A DNA stretch of 64,000 nucleotides. It comes from Malurus cyaneus samueli. Its lineage: Eukaryota > Chordata > Aves > Passeriformes > Maluridae. The DNA is taken from NCBI GenBank assembly GCA_009741485.1, contig CM019217.1, forward strand, positions 29,877,247 to 29,941,246, given 5' to 3'. A model generated the notes under the pieces. The model was not told the origin of the DNA. It worked only from the letters and a program-made list of their open reading frames with translations, and did no database searches. The first letter of the stretch is position 1. Each line of letters opens with the position of its first letter. Shown one piece after another: positions 46,301 through 61,300 of the stretch. The translations under genes were made by a program, and so were the position numbers.

Positions 46301-49300
46301 AAGCCTTCCTTTCAACTCCAAAAAAAAAAAACAAAAAACCAAAAAAACCCCAAACCGAAACAAGGGTATATTTAAGGACAGTTTATTTGCTATTGAAACC
46401 AAAGATAGTCATCTAAAGTTATGCCATACTACTTCATTTACTCTGTGAAAGAACCTGCTTACCATGAATCCCTTCATAGTTCTGTAATATGGATCCAATA
46501 GAAGGCTTGCTACAGAGCAAACCTGGGCTGTCCTATCCCAGCCATCAGAGCAGTGAACAAGCACACTCACACCTTCCTCAGCCACAGCCTAAGGATACAG
46601 AAAAAGTCAGAAATTTCACAAGCAGGAGGAAGACAATGGTATGAGAGGAACAGTGAGACAGCGCCATAGAGAGCATTAATTTGGGAACTGGGAAAGGTCA
46701 TTCATTTTTTATTCTACCACAGAGTTCTTAAATAGAATGTTATTAATTTCGTTTGAAAATCAGTGTTATTCCCCTCATTTGAAAAATCTTAATTCACCCC
46801 AGCCCATGCAATATGGTGGTTGAGAATGACCTGTTTATGCTCCACTACAGGATGATGTGGAATTCATTTCAGTTAAAATACATCAATGTGTCAGAGCAGA
46901 TTCAGATGTGCTAACTTACATGCCACTTAAAGAACTGCCATACTTGCAATATGGCTCTTAATTTCTCATCTTGATGGTATTGTCAGTAAGGGCAATGTCT
47001 GTTTCCAATGCCAGCACTAGCCTGGACATCACTATAGCACAGTGCATTGCACTGGTGACATGCTCTAAAGGTTTGTGGGGAAGCCTGTGGTACTGGTAAA
47101 TTTCATGCCTAATAAGCAAGAGTTTATCAGTATCTTTGATGTAATAAATGGGGAGAGAGGATCCCTTTTTTCATATGAACACATTAAGAAGAAATTGTAC
47201 TTAGTTCTCCAGAGTCTGCTGGCGTATTATTTTTAGAACTTGAGGGTTGGTGGTTGTTTTTTTTAATTCTAAGGGTTTTGGCCTTTGTCATTTCTAAAGA
47301 GAATTAAATTTAGGAAATAGAAAATAAAATAGGTTAGGAAAGATACTGCAAGAAAAAAAAATTATGTTAAGTTTGGACTTAATAGGGAATGAGGAATAAT
47401 AAATTATCTATGTTTATCTCAAGAGACAAGTAAATTCTACCAAAATAGAACCCCTGTGGGCAGAAGACCAAGAACTGAGAACTGGGAACAGTACAAATAA
47501 GAATGGGTCAAAATGCATGTATGAGAAGGCACTAGGCTAGCAAGCATATGGACAAAGGATAATATTTGCCAAAATTATTGGGGAAAATTGGCAAAGCTAG
47601 TGTAAATTAACTCATTTCTATGAGCTAATGAAAGGTAGTAGGGCTGGGGCTAATAATACATGTATTAATCCCACATCTGCTATTCAGGTAATAAACTACA
47701 GTCACCTACTGATAAGGAAGAAGCAGTGCAAGAGAAACAGTTAGTGAGGAGGGAAACCCATGAAGTTTTATCTGTACAGATGTATGCAGCAGGTCAGGTG
47801 AATAAAATGGCCTATAAGAAATTGTAATAGCAATATCAGAAATAAGAACTGAAGTAGGAAAAGGCAGAGCACAAGGTAGGGGGTAATAAAATTACAACTA
47901 CTCCTGGTAACTGACAAATGTCTACATTGCTCTGGGTGGGGGGATTAGGGGAAATAGTTTCTTGTTAAAGCCAAAACTGTTTCCTGGAAGAGTTCTCAAG
48001 TACATAGAAGTGCAAGCAGCCTGAGAGTTTGGCCATGGTAATACACAGGAGTTGGCTCCTGTGAATTAGGTGAATTTAATTGGTTACCTGATAACTCAGA
48101 GGGGATAAAACAGTAGCTAATATCTATGTATTACAACTACCAGAAATCTTCTACAAAGAAAAAGGCCAGAAACGAGTGGAGAAGGCAGGGCAAATAGGGA
48201 AAAAACAGTAACAATCACTGCTAGGGAGTAACATACGGGCATTCAAATATCTGGCATAACAAGAGACAGGCTAGTAGAGGCTTTGCAGAAAAGAACTCAA
48301 ACCTTTTTTACTATTATAGAAAAATGTCAACACAACAGCACTTAAGAATCATCTCTGCTCATACATAAAGCATTGCAAGATGGTTTTTTTTCAGGTATAA
48401 CATCACTGAAGAGATAACAACAGTTACCCAAGAACAGAGAATTTGGTTCTTATTTTTGTATCTGGTTACTTTGCATTCCACTCTCATTTTACACACTTTA
48501 CCTTTGCAATAAAAATGCCAGCATCCATAATGGCTTTGATGTGCTTCAGCCAGCCAGAATTTTCTAGGCCCCAGAGAAAATCACTCATTGAAGGTGATTT
48601 CAGCTCACAAACTGCAAAATAAGATACATTTTAATAGTACAGTAATTAGAGTCCCTTAAGCTTCACTGACTGTTCAGCCTCAGAGTTCTCTTCTTCAGAT
48701 ATCCTCAGTGTAAAACATGCATCTTTTGAAAAGAAGGACTACTTCACAATCAAACTTAGCCCTTGAAAAAACATATATATTTAAGAATTTTCACTTAATA
48801 TGTTGATTTAATTTCAAAAAAGAAGCTGCCATAAAACCTATTACAAACAAATCCAAATCCATCCTTCTGTGAAGCATGTATTTTCCAAGATTGTATTGGG
48901 AGTGAAGATTTCAACCCTTCAGAAAGAGTTTGTGTATTTAATGATGAGGGCTTGGAAACGACATTTAATTTCTGCTGTTGTACAGGCAGACACACACTGA
49001 AATGGTGCCACTGCCTCCAACTCCCAGCATCACCACAGAAGATGGTGGTTCTCTCGACAGTTCTCCATCCCTGAATTTACCATATTAAACCATTTGACTT
49101 CACTTGGAGTCAAAAAGTATTCTGATGGTAAGGTCAAACTATAATCCACCAAGGAAAATATTTTCCTGAAAATCTTCCAAACTCTATGCCACATTTGAAG
49201 AAAAAAATAGTAATCTCTTAGTGTTTACTCTAAGTTTCTAATCTGCTGTACCCATGTGTCTATTCTTTAATATTAGAGAGTTTGTGGCATCAGAAGAAAA

Positions 49301-52300
49301 AAAGGAATCTGAATCTAAATCAGGTGCCTCAATCCAGCAGAACAAATACTCAACAAAATTTGATGCAATCTATTTTCAACAGTGAGATACTAAATTCACC
49401 CCATAAATAAACTACATCTTTATTTTGATCCATGTAGTTTTGTACTGTCTTTTAAGGGGAAAGATATTAGCCAATGAAATTAATTTCCAGAGCACAGTGA
49501 AAAATGTCATGGCTTTTACTGAGTTAATGTATGATCTGTCAATTACTCATGTCTTAGTAAGCCTCTTGTGGTCTGGAAATCTTAGAAGACTCCGTTATTT
49601 ATGGCCATTATGCCCCCTGGCATAGCTTTAGTTTCCTTCAGTGTAACTGAAATCTAGTTCTACAAGCCAAAATTGGAATTTATACCATATCTGAACTATC
49701 TGACTGTCCTAACCCCATTTAGTTCAGAAGCAAAATGGCCTAATGTGTCCATACAAAGTCTTGCAATGTTTATATGAAAAGCCCCTTACAGATGGTTATT
49801 TTAAAAGTAATTTTTGGAGGTTATTTATAAAGATGAAGAGATAGCAGCACTGAAAGCAAACAGCTTTTCACATGATTAATGTTCCTGTGCAGATGGAAGC
49901 ATGACCAATTAGTGGCTGAATTCTGGCTGAAGCTGCTGTCTCTGTTTACAGAAGCCCAAGGTAAGGCTGAAACAGTGCTTTGCTCATTCCCACTACCAAC
50001 TTGGAGTCAATATTTACTGACCACTTCACTGAGCAAAGTTCATACTGTCCTAAATGCATACACTGTATATTTCACATGATTTTGGCAACCGATGTGGACC
50101 TTAATACTGAGTTCAAATATGAATTCAATTATGAGGCTTATCCTAAGGGGAAATGGCATTTCCATCTCAGCAGAAAAGGTACCAAAATCTTTGAGAAGTA
50201 TGGCCTGCTGCATCCACAGTGTATGCAGAGAAAAATCAAGAGCTGCTGGGCAGAGCTCTGAGAATTCCAGCAGTGCAAGAATTCCCAGTATGGGAAGAAG
50301 AAGAAACAAGACACATGTTGGAATCTGCCTCTTACACCAGCAAAGAGGCATACAGAGGTGTGTGCTGTACTAAATCCCACATTTCTGGCAGAACAGGCAT
50401 AAGTAGAGAAAGGAACACTTTCTGCAACCCAAACCCACAATCAACTTTCTTATTGGCTGATCCGTAACAGAAGTCCAAGGATCAGAGGGCTGTTCCTACA
50501 TCAGCAAGTGCTGCTGCTGGCATGAGGGGAGGAGAAGCTCATATTTGCTGTTTAAATACAGGCAGGGAGCATGTGGGGCCATCAGCTCAATACACAGGGG
50601 TCAGGTCTCAGCTGGCCCCTGGATGTGCAGCACAGCCCACCCCATCCCAAATGCCAAACAGCAGCCTCGGGCTGCCCTTGGATCTTTATCTGGAAAAGTC
50701 CCTGTGTAAGATCCTTCTAATGTTAAAAATTATTTCAAGGAGGTTGTGCACAGGATCAAAATTATCTCAAGGTTCTTCACATACCTGTCTATAAATGGAG
50801 AAAAATAAAAATCCTTACTGTACTAAAGGCAGCAGAGACAATATTTTTTTCTGAAAGGAAATTCCATCATGATGAAATTCATTTTACTTCCAAAGTACAG
50901 TCAAATCTCATAATTTTTTGCACCTTCTAGAAAAAACTTATCCTAAAAATTCAATTATTTTATGATGTTGGTATAATTTGCCAAAAATTACATTTACAAG
51001 GGTAAATACATGTCGAGGTAAGATAACATTGCTAGAACTGAAGTCAATAAAATCACAAAGCTGAAATCACTATCTTTTTACCTACTCAAATACTGACATT
51101 TTGATAAGTATGAATTAATTTCCTCAGCTCTTCCCAAAAAAACATAATTGAAATGAACACTGAATGAACATTGAATATAAGTGCATTTTCTAATGGAAAC
51201 TGTAATAATAAACTTTTGTTCAACTTTTCTCAGCATTGGAGGTTATTTAAAATTGTATGTTGAAAATAATCTGCAGTCTGGCATGTAAAGACCCTCCTGC
51301 CTTCACTTCTGCTTAGCACCAGGAAATTGAATGAAACTGGCCATGCATTTCAGCATTTCTATTATGTCTTGATGTCCTCTTTTCATTCTGTACACTTCCA
51401 AGCAAAAATACATCTCACATTAAACTAAAATCAGTTTTATCAGCCTCATTTGTCTTGGCAAAGGTTTTTATGTATCTTATAAAATTTTACAACAGATCAT
51501 GAACAGCAAACTCATTCTGTAAAGTTTATAGTGTTGTGGGATGTTTTACTTTGGGATTCACATAGGCACAGTGATATTCCTATTTTATTTACGTATTCTT
51601 TTCTTTTTTTTTGTATTGATATTGATAATACATCAGTAATTGATAATTACTGATATATTATCAAGGTATTCCTTGATAAAAATTTAAAGCCATATTAAAT
51701 ATGTGTTATCATCATCCTTGACAGCCTTTTTGGTTCTAGGTCTCTTTGTGTGTTCAAGTCAGGTAAAATGTCACCAGGCAAACACATGCAAATGAAAAAA
51801 CTACACAGCATCTTACATCAGGAAAGACCTGGTACACTGAAAGTCATAAGATTTTTCTTCTAAAAAGTGCTCAACTTCCCGGATTTCTAATCTTATCAGT
51901 CAAATTGCTACATGTAAGATTTCAACATAGCAAATATAAAACCCTGGGAACAAAGCAGAAGTTTAAACCATATGGCTCATTTGAAAATAGATGCTAAGAA
52001 CTTGTGCCCGCCCCCCAAACAGGCTGAATTATTAAATACATTAGAAACTACCTTGATATATGCAAGTCTGGCCCATGGGCTGGTCTCATGAGCTTTTGGC
52101 TCAGAAATTGTTCACAGCACTGCCCATGCAGCCAGGCTGGTTGTTTACTATTTTAACTACGATAGTCTTCAGCTGAACAAATAAAGAGACCTATTTACTC
52201 ACCCAGCCTCTCTCCTAGCCAAACAAGACTTCCTAGTGAACTAAAAATCTTTGTTTTCCTACCTGAGACCCTTAGACCAAGAAAACTCCCATGAAGAGAA

Positions 52301-55300
52301 AGAAGTTTTACCGGCATCACACTTTAATGCTGGTTTCCATAAAATATACTTATGTGAAAATAGAGCACAGCTTCCCTGTCATGGAAAATTTGAGCCCCTT
52401 CTTAGATCTCAAATTCCCATTTGCATGCACTCGATGGGAGACAGATAAAGAATAAAAGAGCTTGAACAGAGCATGAAATCAAGACTAAGATAGATAAGCG
52501 GATCAAGGAGGTGATGGAAGTTATTATTGATGTACATGAAGGAAGTACTGAGACACAGTGGAGTGAGCACCACTTACTAAATTACTTTACTAATGTTAAA
52601 GATGGGCAAGTTGTCCAAGGTCAAGGATGGCCTATTTATCCTTGCTCTTTTCCCAGATGACTTCTAAACAGTTATGTACTGTAAACATGAAATGGTGGGA
52701 CATATTTTCCTTTTTATATACTCTTAAGTATTTATAAGCAATTGTTATTCATTTCCATGCGATATTGAAGGTGATGAATGGTTACACCCATTGACTGTGA
52801 ATTTCATTAATAGACTTCACATTCCATAGACCTATATGTTCTATACAGGGCAAGGATAAGTTTCTATTAAAATTCACAGTCTAAAATGCATGACTACCTT
52901 ATACACATATGAAAATCAAACCATTGTTTTTCTGAGCTTTAAAAAAAAATCAATCTGTATTTTCCACTAGCCTTGAAATCAGCTATAAGGGATTTTTTCA
53001 GTTTATCATCAAAATGTAAGTTTCAAAAAAAGACATGGTAGCAGTAAGGTGCACTGAAGTAAAATTAATTCTATCATTAAAGTAAATTATATCTGGATTT
53101 CAGCCAGGATACAAGGTGTCATCACAACTGAGAAATCACCAACAACAGCTGCAACAAGCAAAGATTACTTCTCATACTCTTTTTCCTGCTGCTGATTTCA
53201 GAGCAGTTATTCTGATTTGTTAGACAGAAGGATCAGTTCTTTCCCCTAGTTTCCAATGAGCAGGAGTATTACCTTCAAGCATTTTCTGCAGACTATTTCT
53301 CATTACATGGATGTTCTCAATGCCTATGAACTGAAACTTGATGTTGGAGTAGTTGTCTTCATTTTCATATCCCTTCCCTGCTGCTCTATTTGCCATTGCA
53401 TTGAGCTGAAAAACATAGGGAAAACTGAATGAAAACCAGTAGCAGAATCTTTTCAAAGCAAACCTTGTGGTCTACAGCAATCAATCAGAGGGGTTTAAGT
53501 CAGATACAAATAGGAAGCATTTGTCACAGTGTCAACATAAGGGGTTATGAATTGGGGATCTGTTTACAGCCTATTCTAGGTGCTGGGCTGCTGAGTCCCC
53601 TGATACCCTTATTGCACACACTCAGAGTGAAACATCATTAGCAAGGTTAAATACAAAACCCCCACAGCTTAGGGTTTCTCTGCAAGAACATAAAGGTTTT
53701 AATTTGGTTTCAAAAGGCTGTTCTGATTTTATATTGTATCAGCTTTACGTTCACTAGCAGAACGTACCCAGGAGGTGGCAGTGTCTCATCTGCCACGCCA
53801 CTGTTTTGCAGGATGTGCTCACTATAATGTTACTGATTACTGTTTTTACTGCTCAAATAACCCAAAAGCTGATACAGCTTACTTCTTTGAAGTTTGGAAT
53901 AATGAAGAGGGAGTTGGAGTAGTTTTTCCTAATTTTATAGTATCTTGGCTTTGGCTGTGAAAGACCACAAAATATTCGAATTGACAACATTACTACAAAT
54001 ACTTTCCTCTGCAGTGTGGTGCTATCAAATGAGTTGTCATGCTTCAGCAAAAATACTTGCAGCTGGAAGCTGAAGTTTTGTCTTCAAATCTGTTACTTCC
54101 TGGCATGGGAAAGTTACTAAATTCTTCTTTAGTTCAGTTTTCCCAAGCATAAAATTAAGGCTGGTTTTAATGCTTATATCCCCCCACCTTTTGGAATCCT
54201 TGGGAGGGAAGGAAAACTATCTGCCAAGTTCCTTATGCCAAATTTTGATCTTTAGCATTAAAAGAAGAGTTGATAAAAATGAATTAATTACTTTTACTTT
54301 ATTAACCTACCTACTTTAAAAAAAAATTCTGATAGCAAAATCCCACTGTGCAATAGAAAGAAATTGTATTTTTGCATGAAGTCCCTGCTTTTCTGTGAAA
54401 TGTAAGGCTGAGGGACCTTTAAACTTCCCAAAAAATACGAAGGCTCTGAGGGTGACAAAGCAGTTCAAGTGGCAGAATCTCCACATCTCTGAGCACAACT
54501 AACACCTTCTGCTCAGGAAAGATTTAATAAATAAGTAATAAATGACATAGACTTTATGAGTCATCACCTGGACATCTTCATTCCAGTAAGAGCCAATGTT
54601 CATGAAAAAGTTAAAAAAGTATCTCTTAAGCATTGCCTAGAGGACAAGAGGCTATGCAGATAACTGTTCCAAGTTTATTTCCCAATAGTGCAGGCACTAT
54701 TGATTCACTGCTTCTGTGGTCACATCTGAAACTCAAATAATGTATTTTAGTACTTGGCTAATGGCATCATGGGATGTACAAGAATGTCTCCTTTTCTGAC
54801 ATCTTTCACCCCAAACACACATAGTCCCAATATTCAACTTTCATTTGGAGCCAATGCACACCACTGGGGACTGACTGAGTGTTGCCAACTTCCCTCCAAC
54901 CAAGATGAATAAGCCTAGGTTTTTTTATGTTATATGTCAAAATAGGTTTCCAAGAATTTAACTTGATACCTTAATGTTCAAGGGAAGGCTAAAAGGTTAC
55001 ATTTGTGAGCATCCATTAGGAACTGAAACATTGCATGAATTTCTTGATACAACAGAAGGAACCACACTATGGATAGGAACCTGGGCAAAGCACCAGCATT
55101 TTAGATTTATTGAAATCTTGGCCAAAATTTCTTTTAACTTTTAGTATACAGTTCAGGAAAGAGCCAATGCAAAAAAAAAAAAAACAACAAAAAAAAAAAC
55201 AAAACAAAAAACCAAACATTCTTGTCTATCAACCAGCAGCCTGCTGATATTTTGACTATCAGTGAACAATAAAAAAGGGACACAGCCTGTGAACAGCATG

Positions 55301-58300
55301 TCAGTTAAGGACAGAGTCCTCTGTATGACTTGCTACAAAGATATAAATTATCTGCTGAATCCTAATCTTCCTCTTTTGAAGTTGACATTAGTGTTCTTGT
55401 ATAAACAAAATGAGGCAGTCTCTCTTTCAGCAGCCTATAGCTTTAGAAGAAAGATCTGTTCACATGAGTCTCAGCCACCACAAATCCCTGAAACCCTAAA
55501 TGAAAAGCTATCCATCCTCTACGTAACCTAGTACTCAGCACATAAATACCATTAACTGTTTCTGCAGCAGAGCAATTTTTTCACAAATATCCTTTAAAAG
55601 ACAACATGAAATAGCTGTCTTTAAAAGTAAATAAATATAAGGTTAAATCTGCAAGGCTTTCTGACACTCATTTATTTTATATACTGTCACTTGCTAAACT
55701 TTGCAGCTGCCACAATATTTACTAACAAGTTTTCCACATCATCTACCAAAATTCCATCTGTTGCTCTTAAGGTAGTTACTGTGAAGCTCTCCAAACTGCA
55801 CAGGCTTGTTTAATCTCAGTGAATACGAGGATACAATTGCTAAAGGTCATATACCTCACTTGCAAGATTTCCTGGTATTTTCTTTAATCTGGAGGATGAC
55901 CAAGTCCTGTCTTGTTACAAAGATTATTGAACTAATGTGTTTTACTCATAAACAGTAAGTTTACACTAGTTTCTTCTGTGATCACATAAAGGAATGGCCG
56001 TGGCCTATGTAAAGTTGCATTTGGTCTTCCTGATATATCCAAATGAAGTGGAAACATTTGTTCTTCCACAGAAAAATGTTTTGTTTTGAAAATTATCAAG
56101 TGCAGTGAGGGAAGAACACTTGGAAATGTTGAATTGAAGACCCCATCAATATTCATTATCTTTACAAGTAAATGGCTCTTATGAGAAATGAGGCAAGTAG
56201 ATTTTTAGCCTCCTGTGGGAATGGGAAGCCTTCCACCAGACTTGATACCTTATCTTTTATTAAAGGTTCCCTGAGGAATGCCAGGGACTGTTTCCACTAA
56301 TACTATCCCTTGCTATATGCTCTAAATGAATTATCAGGTGAAAAACTGTAACAAGGCTAGATTTGGCTGGATCTGGGATCACAGGTGCTTTGTAGATCAG
56401 TCCATTTTTGCAGTGCAGAGAGAAGTAGGAATCTGGTACACAAATTTATTTAGATCAAAACATGTTTTTACAGAGAAGTTCAATGAAAACAGTCTTCATC
56501 TCCTGGCTGGCTCCTGAAGAAGCCAGCTTTGCTGGAAATATGCTGGCATTCATGGCTAAGTGTGCCAATTTCAGTCTTTCCACATCCTCCACCAAGTATG
56601 AGCTTTTTTCACTGCACACAGAAGGTGTCTCATAATAATTTACTGGAAAAATTTAAAGGATGGGTCCTTCCCGTTAATACCTAGTCAATTATTATTAATA
56701 ACCAAGTCAGTAAGTAATTAGCAATAAATCACACCAGTCAAAGACTGCACCAATACCATCAGACAGGAAACAAGCTGTAACTATTATTACATACAGAAAC
56801 CTGTTAAACAAGGATTTTTTAGGCAGCTAGGTCTGTACTTCACATCTAATGCCCATTCTGAACACGATAGTGCCAATCCTTTCCTAGTGCTAACCACAAT
56901 TCCCTTGCTTTGGGGCCACAAGCAAAGTGGCAGCATTCTCATTTTCCAATAAGAGAGGGAACTGAAAGTTAAAATAGTTACCAGATTATCCAGTCCTTGG
57001 TGTGACTGAGGTCAATGAGACATGCCAAGGCCCTGATTTTCTGGCCTCCCGTTAGAACTGCGAGCACTCACAGCAACTTCCCACTGACACCCATGGCTTC
57101 AGTCACACACCAGCCATGTAGGTCCCTTGTATCTGCTCCAGCTCTACCAGGTTTGCCCTTCCTCACTCCATTTCTCATGTTTCTCAGCTTTACCCACCTT
57201 GGCCTTTCAGGCTTTGTCTTCTAATCTCAGGATACTGAAACAGCTTGCTTGCTCCTTTTCTTCAAACATTTATTCTCATTTTTTCCTTTTCCTATGCTAT
57301 AGCTAATCCTATACCTACAAGGGATTTTGTGGAGATTTGCCTCTTTAGTTCCTTTTCTTCAGAGAATTTGGTAACTCCTAGAGGAAAATTGCTGATAGTG
57401 TGAGAAAGAACATAGTGCTACACCCATCTCCAGATACTGAAATCTATCTAGTCTTTATCACCTTGAGCTTTTTGCTAGCACGACAATTTGGACACAATAG
57501 GTTTTTTTAGCTTCCAGCCTCTTCTAGATAATTATTGAGTTTCTGTATTTCTGCATAGCGTATTTTTTTTATAAAGCTTTTATCTTGGCCAGAGGTTTTT
57601 AATCAGTTATAGACATAATGCATCTGAGATCACTATTTATCATATTTCAGATTGTCTCTCAAAACCACAAAAGTGCTGGAGATATTCAAAGATCTCCTCC
57701 ATTCTTGTGACTTCAATAACTGGTCTTTTCTTAGCCTTGTGCAGAAGTCATTGAAATCGTTTCATTTCCAGGAGAAATCATGCATGGAAAATTATAATAC
57801 AAGCAGACAGAGGTTTGCAACATTATAAACAACTGTAAATACATTTTATAATGGGAATTATTTTTTGCCAGTCTCATCAGAAATATACTTATTTGATAGG
57901 TCCTTTGTGTATGCAAACAGTTACAATTACACATTATTTACTCTTCTGTATCTCAACATTTTGCTAAGCACAAGAAGACGGAAAGGTTCAGTGTAAAGGA
58001 GAAAGTTGTCCTGAAGAAAATAATGTAGTAAAGGTTCCTAGTTAATATTCCCTTGTACCTGGGGAGTTACACAGGTGCAACTAAGATCAGAAGTCACTTG
58101 GTCAGTCACTTAGGTTGTGTATCTTCCCTAATGTTTTCAGCCCAGACTCAGTCTTGCTGTGGGCAAGAAATTTATTGTACTTACTTTGGGCCGAGTGTCA
58201 ACAACATATATGAAATCACTTCCTGGATTTGCTTTTCTAATGGCCTGGAGCATCTGTTCATCCTCAAGGCATCGAGCACTAAACCCAGACAGAGGCTGGC

Positions 58301-61300
58301 TGCTTCTGCATATGGAGGCCTGCAGACAAGCAGACAAACAAACAAACAAACAAACATAAATTATTCAGCATCCAGAAGCATTCACAAAACCAGATCATTA
58401 GATGTTTGCATATATGTACAATGAAATGAGAAGAGCAGAATGCTAAAATCAATGACATGTTAATAAATACATAATTTTTAAAAAGGCAAGGAAATATTAA
58501 AACAATACAACCCCAGTGGGCCAAATCCAGTCTTCAATCCAAATTTTAGAACTATTTTAAGTATTGTATTTCCCTGATGTGGAGTAACTCCTGAAAGGTG
58601 GCATTTTGAGCATGAGTACAGCCTTGCAATCATGAGAATACTGATATAACATGAAGAATACTTCCTTTTGCACGGTCACTCACACTCACCAGGTACAAGG
58701 CTTGATTACTCAGCTTACACCAGTGCCTGCTTTACTAAAAAGGCTGACACTGTGAGTCTAGGAAACAAAAATGTATAACATGCAGCCAAATCACCGATGG
58801 TTGTGAATTTTTAGCATGGCCTCTGGAAAAAGATCTTACTGCACAAGAAGTGGGTCAGGCAGTTTGAATCCTTGAGTACTAATATTAAGCAGGGCTTTTG
58901 AAAAAGGCAAGAGAGTTTCTCCACAGACCCATCAGGATCAGAGCTCCAGAAAACCTCCAGAAAAGACGGAACACCATGGGAAATTGGTGAACAGGGAGGT
59001 TTGATTTTTGCTAGGCAGAGGGCAGCCAGATTTATAGAAGGCAAGGGAGTAATACATGCACTAAGCACTGAACACAAGCATGAAGAGAATCTGCATGCTG
59101 AAGGTCACAACCTGTGCAGACCATCCTACAGATTATTTATTACTGTGAGAAAGGACATGCTTTTTTCAGTCATGTCTTTGAACTATCAGTAGTTAGTAAA
59201 GTATGGGGTCTTTAATTGTAAAAAGAGAGAAACCTCGAATTGTGTAGAACCCGGTCATACCTCACTAATAGTTTTGCAAACAGGTTATTTAGAGACTAGG
59301 CTTCTGAGCAGCACATATTCCAGTGATTTATTACATGCTATTGCATAAGCTGAACAGACAGTTCCAGGCTTTGATCTTATAATATCACACAGACCATGTA
59401 AGACACAGACGTGTCACATCACCACTGACAGGATAAGGAGCTGTGGGAAAGTTCTGGATATGAAAGACTGAATGAGTGGTGCCTGTCTCTGCATGCAGCA
59501 GGCTCTTCCCAAACTACTGTGAGCATCATAAATCTCACCCTTCTCCTGTCCTTTACTCGATTTGCTGGCAACTCATAGCAACCACCAAACTCACAAGGAG
59601 GTATTTCTTCCAATACTGCTTTTCCTAGCTCTTTGAACCATGAAGGATCCAGGAGTAAACACAATACTTCAGATCCTAGTATTTTGAACCTTAACCTGAA
59701 CTCCAGCCACAACACGGAAAACATTCAGGCTGAAACCATGAAACTCCTCCAAACTCAACTGACCTCTGAAAAAATTGACCTTAACAAAGTGTTACAAAAA
59801 ATATGTGATTTATGCAGAGATTGTGTTTACTATTTAAATCCTCCTATTCCCACTTTCATTGTAAAATTCATAGATCTTTATGGAGCCATGGTCTGATGAA
59901 ATGCAGGGTAAAGAAGTGAAAATTATGTCTCATTCCTTCCTTCTGAAGCTTAAATCTATGATAAGGGCTGTTGTAAAGGCAAAATTTTCCATGGAGATTT
60001 TAGCTTATGATTCCTGCTTGTGACAATCTGCAAAAATATCTCCCATCCTGTGTGGCAAATGCTACAGATGCCCTGTAATCCCAGACTTGCTCTGTCTCTT
60101 GGGAAGTCCTGACCAACCCCCAGCAATAGGCAAGGTCTCTCAAAGCCACCCTGGACTGAAGTAGCATTCACACAGGTCCTTTGAGAGTGCAAAGGGGACA
60201 CCATTCTCCTAACTGGTAATGACAGCTGAACTAAGCTGGGCCCTAAGGGCTGGAACACAAATGTAAACACACCCAGTTTGTAGAATCCTTCACTCCAAGG
60301 GTGTCCTTGGTCACCTCACCTGCCAGAAACAGAAATGCAAACAGTCTAGGTACGGGTTTTTTCCAAATGGTTACAGAAAAGTGGAGCAGCTCCTTGCTCA
60401 GCCCTGAGAATATCTGCTATGGAGAGGGGAAGGTGAAATTCCTCACTCTTGCAGACAAGAAGAGTGTCTTCAACAAACCCACAACATACTGCTCAGCCAG
60501 CATTTGGTAGCTCTTTTATCCTTCCTTTCTGTGTCTCTTCACAGATCTTATCTTGAAAAGCTACTCCTGATTCACTAAGTGATGCAAGTACGGTTCTTCA
60601 CCTCTTCAACTTTCTCTCAAGCTGCAGCTACCAGATCCAAAATTGCCCATTCCTTGCCCAATCCCTACTAAGCTGCCTGCTACTGGCCTTCATTCCCCTG
60701 ACACCCATGTCTCAGGGCCCCTTGTACTACTCCACTGCCTTGTGATGCAGAGGTCATGTACTTTTTGTGTTAGCTGGATGATGAAGCTGGGTTTAAATGT
60801 CAGCATTAAATGTCTATTAATGCCTGTTAATGAACTATCCACAGTAACCAGACTACACCAATCATTTTAAAAATTAAATGAAGACCGATTTCTTCTTGCA
60901 AAACCTTTCTAGAAGAATTATGGGACTAAGGCCAAAATAAACAAATACTTCAAGGCTACAAATTCACACTTACATTGTTACTCTTGCAGTAGTAGGAAAG
61001 AGCTGGGAAACGCCTTCGGCTCCGAAATTTAGAACTCCCCACTATGATGTGTGCAGTTGCAGACTTTGGTACATAGACTTCCGTAGGATAGGAGTCACAG
61101 ACCTGAGAAAGGAAACTCTGTTTGTTTGGTCTACAATGTACAAATAGCATTAGCCATTTCCACAGCAATACCAAGGAACTCAAACCTCAGGGAAAATTCC
61201 CTCATTATTGTATGGGTGACATTGCTCAAAGTATTCTTTTGAAGCTGGAACGTATTAATCCTAACTTACAGGTGGCAAAACTGACACAAAAGGGATGAAG

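Larger units (their letters stand above)
53406..58184 (-). other. MTMR7 intron, about 4.8 kb
   Basis: Contains a CTCF-like motif (53768) and an A-rich tract (about 55170-55215). No gene or named repeat otherwise. Confidence 0.7.

Noticed and set aside
49610..49623. CTCF-like string GCCCCCTGGCA
   Set aside because: The spacing between the CCA and GGC blocks is three bases too short for the core motif.
50040..50470. Several overlapping open frames on both strands in an MTMR7 intron
   Set aside because: Different frames overlap heavily, none has a known family pattern, and start contexts and flanks lack splice or promoter signals.
51622..51664. MicroRNA precursor
   Set aside because: The 3-nt loop and arms of only 20 bp do not fit a normal precursor of about 60-80 nt. 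Kept only as an unexplained palindrome.
58334..58356. CRISPR-like array
   Set aside because: The repeat is a simple 4-bp microsatellite without spacers, in a vertebrate intron.
59633..59896. An 87-codon plus-strand frame in an MTMR7 intron
   Set aside because: No recognisable domain and no flanking exon signals; its length is common by chance in this much sequence.
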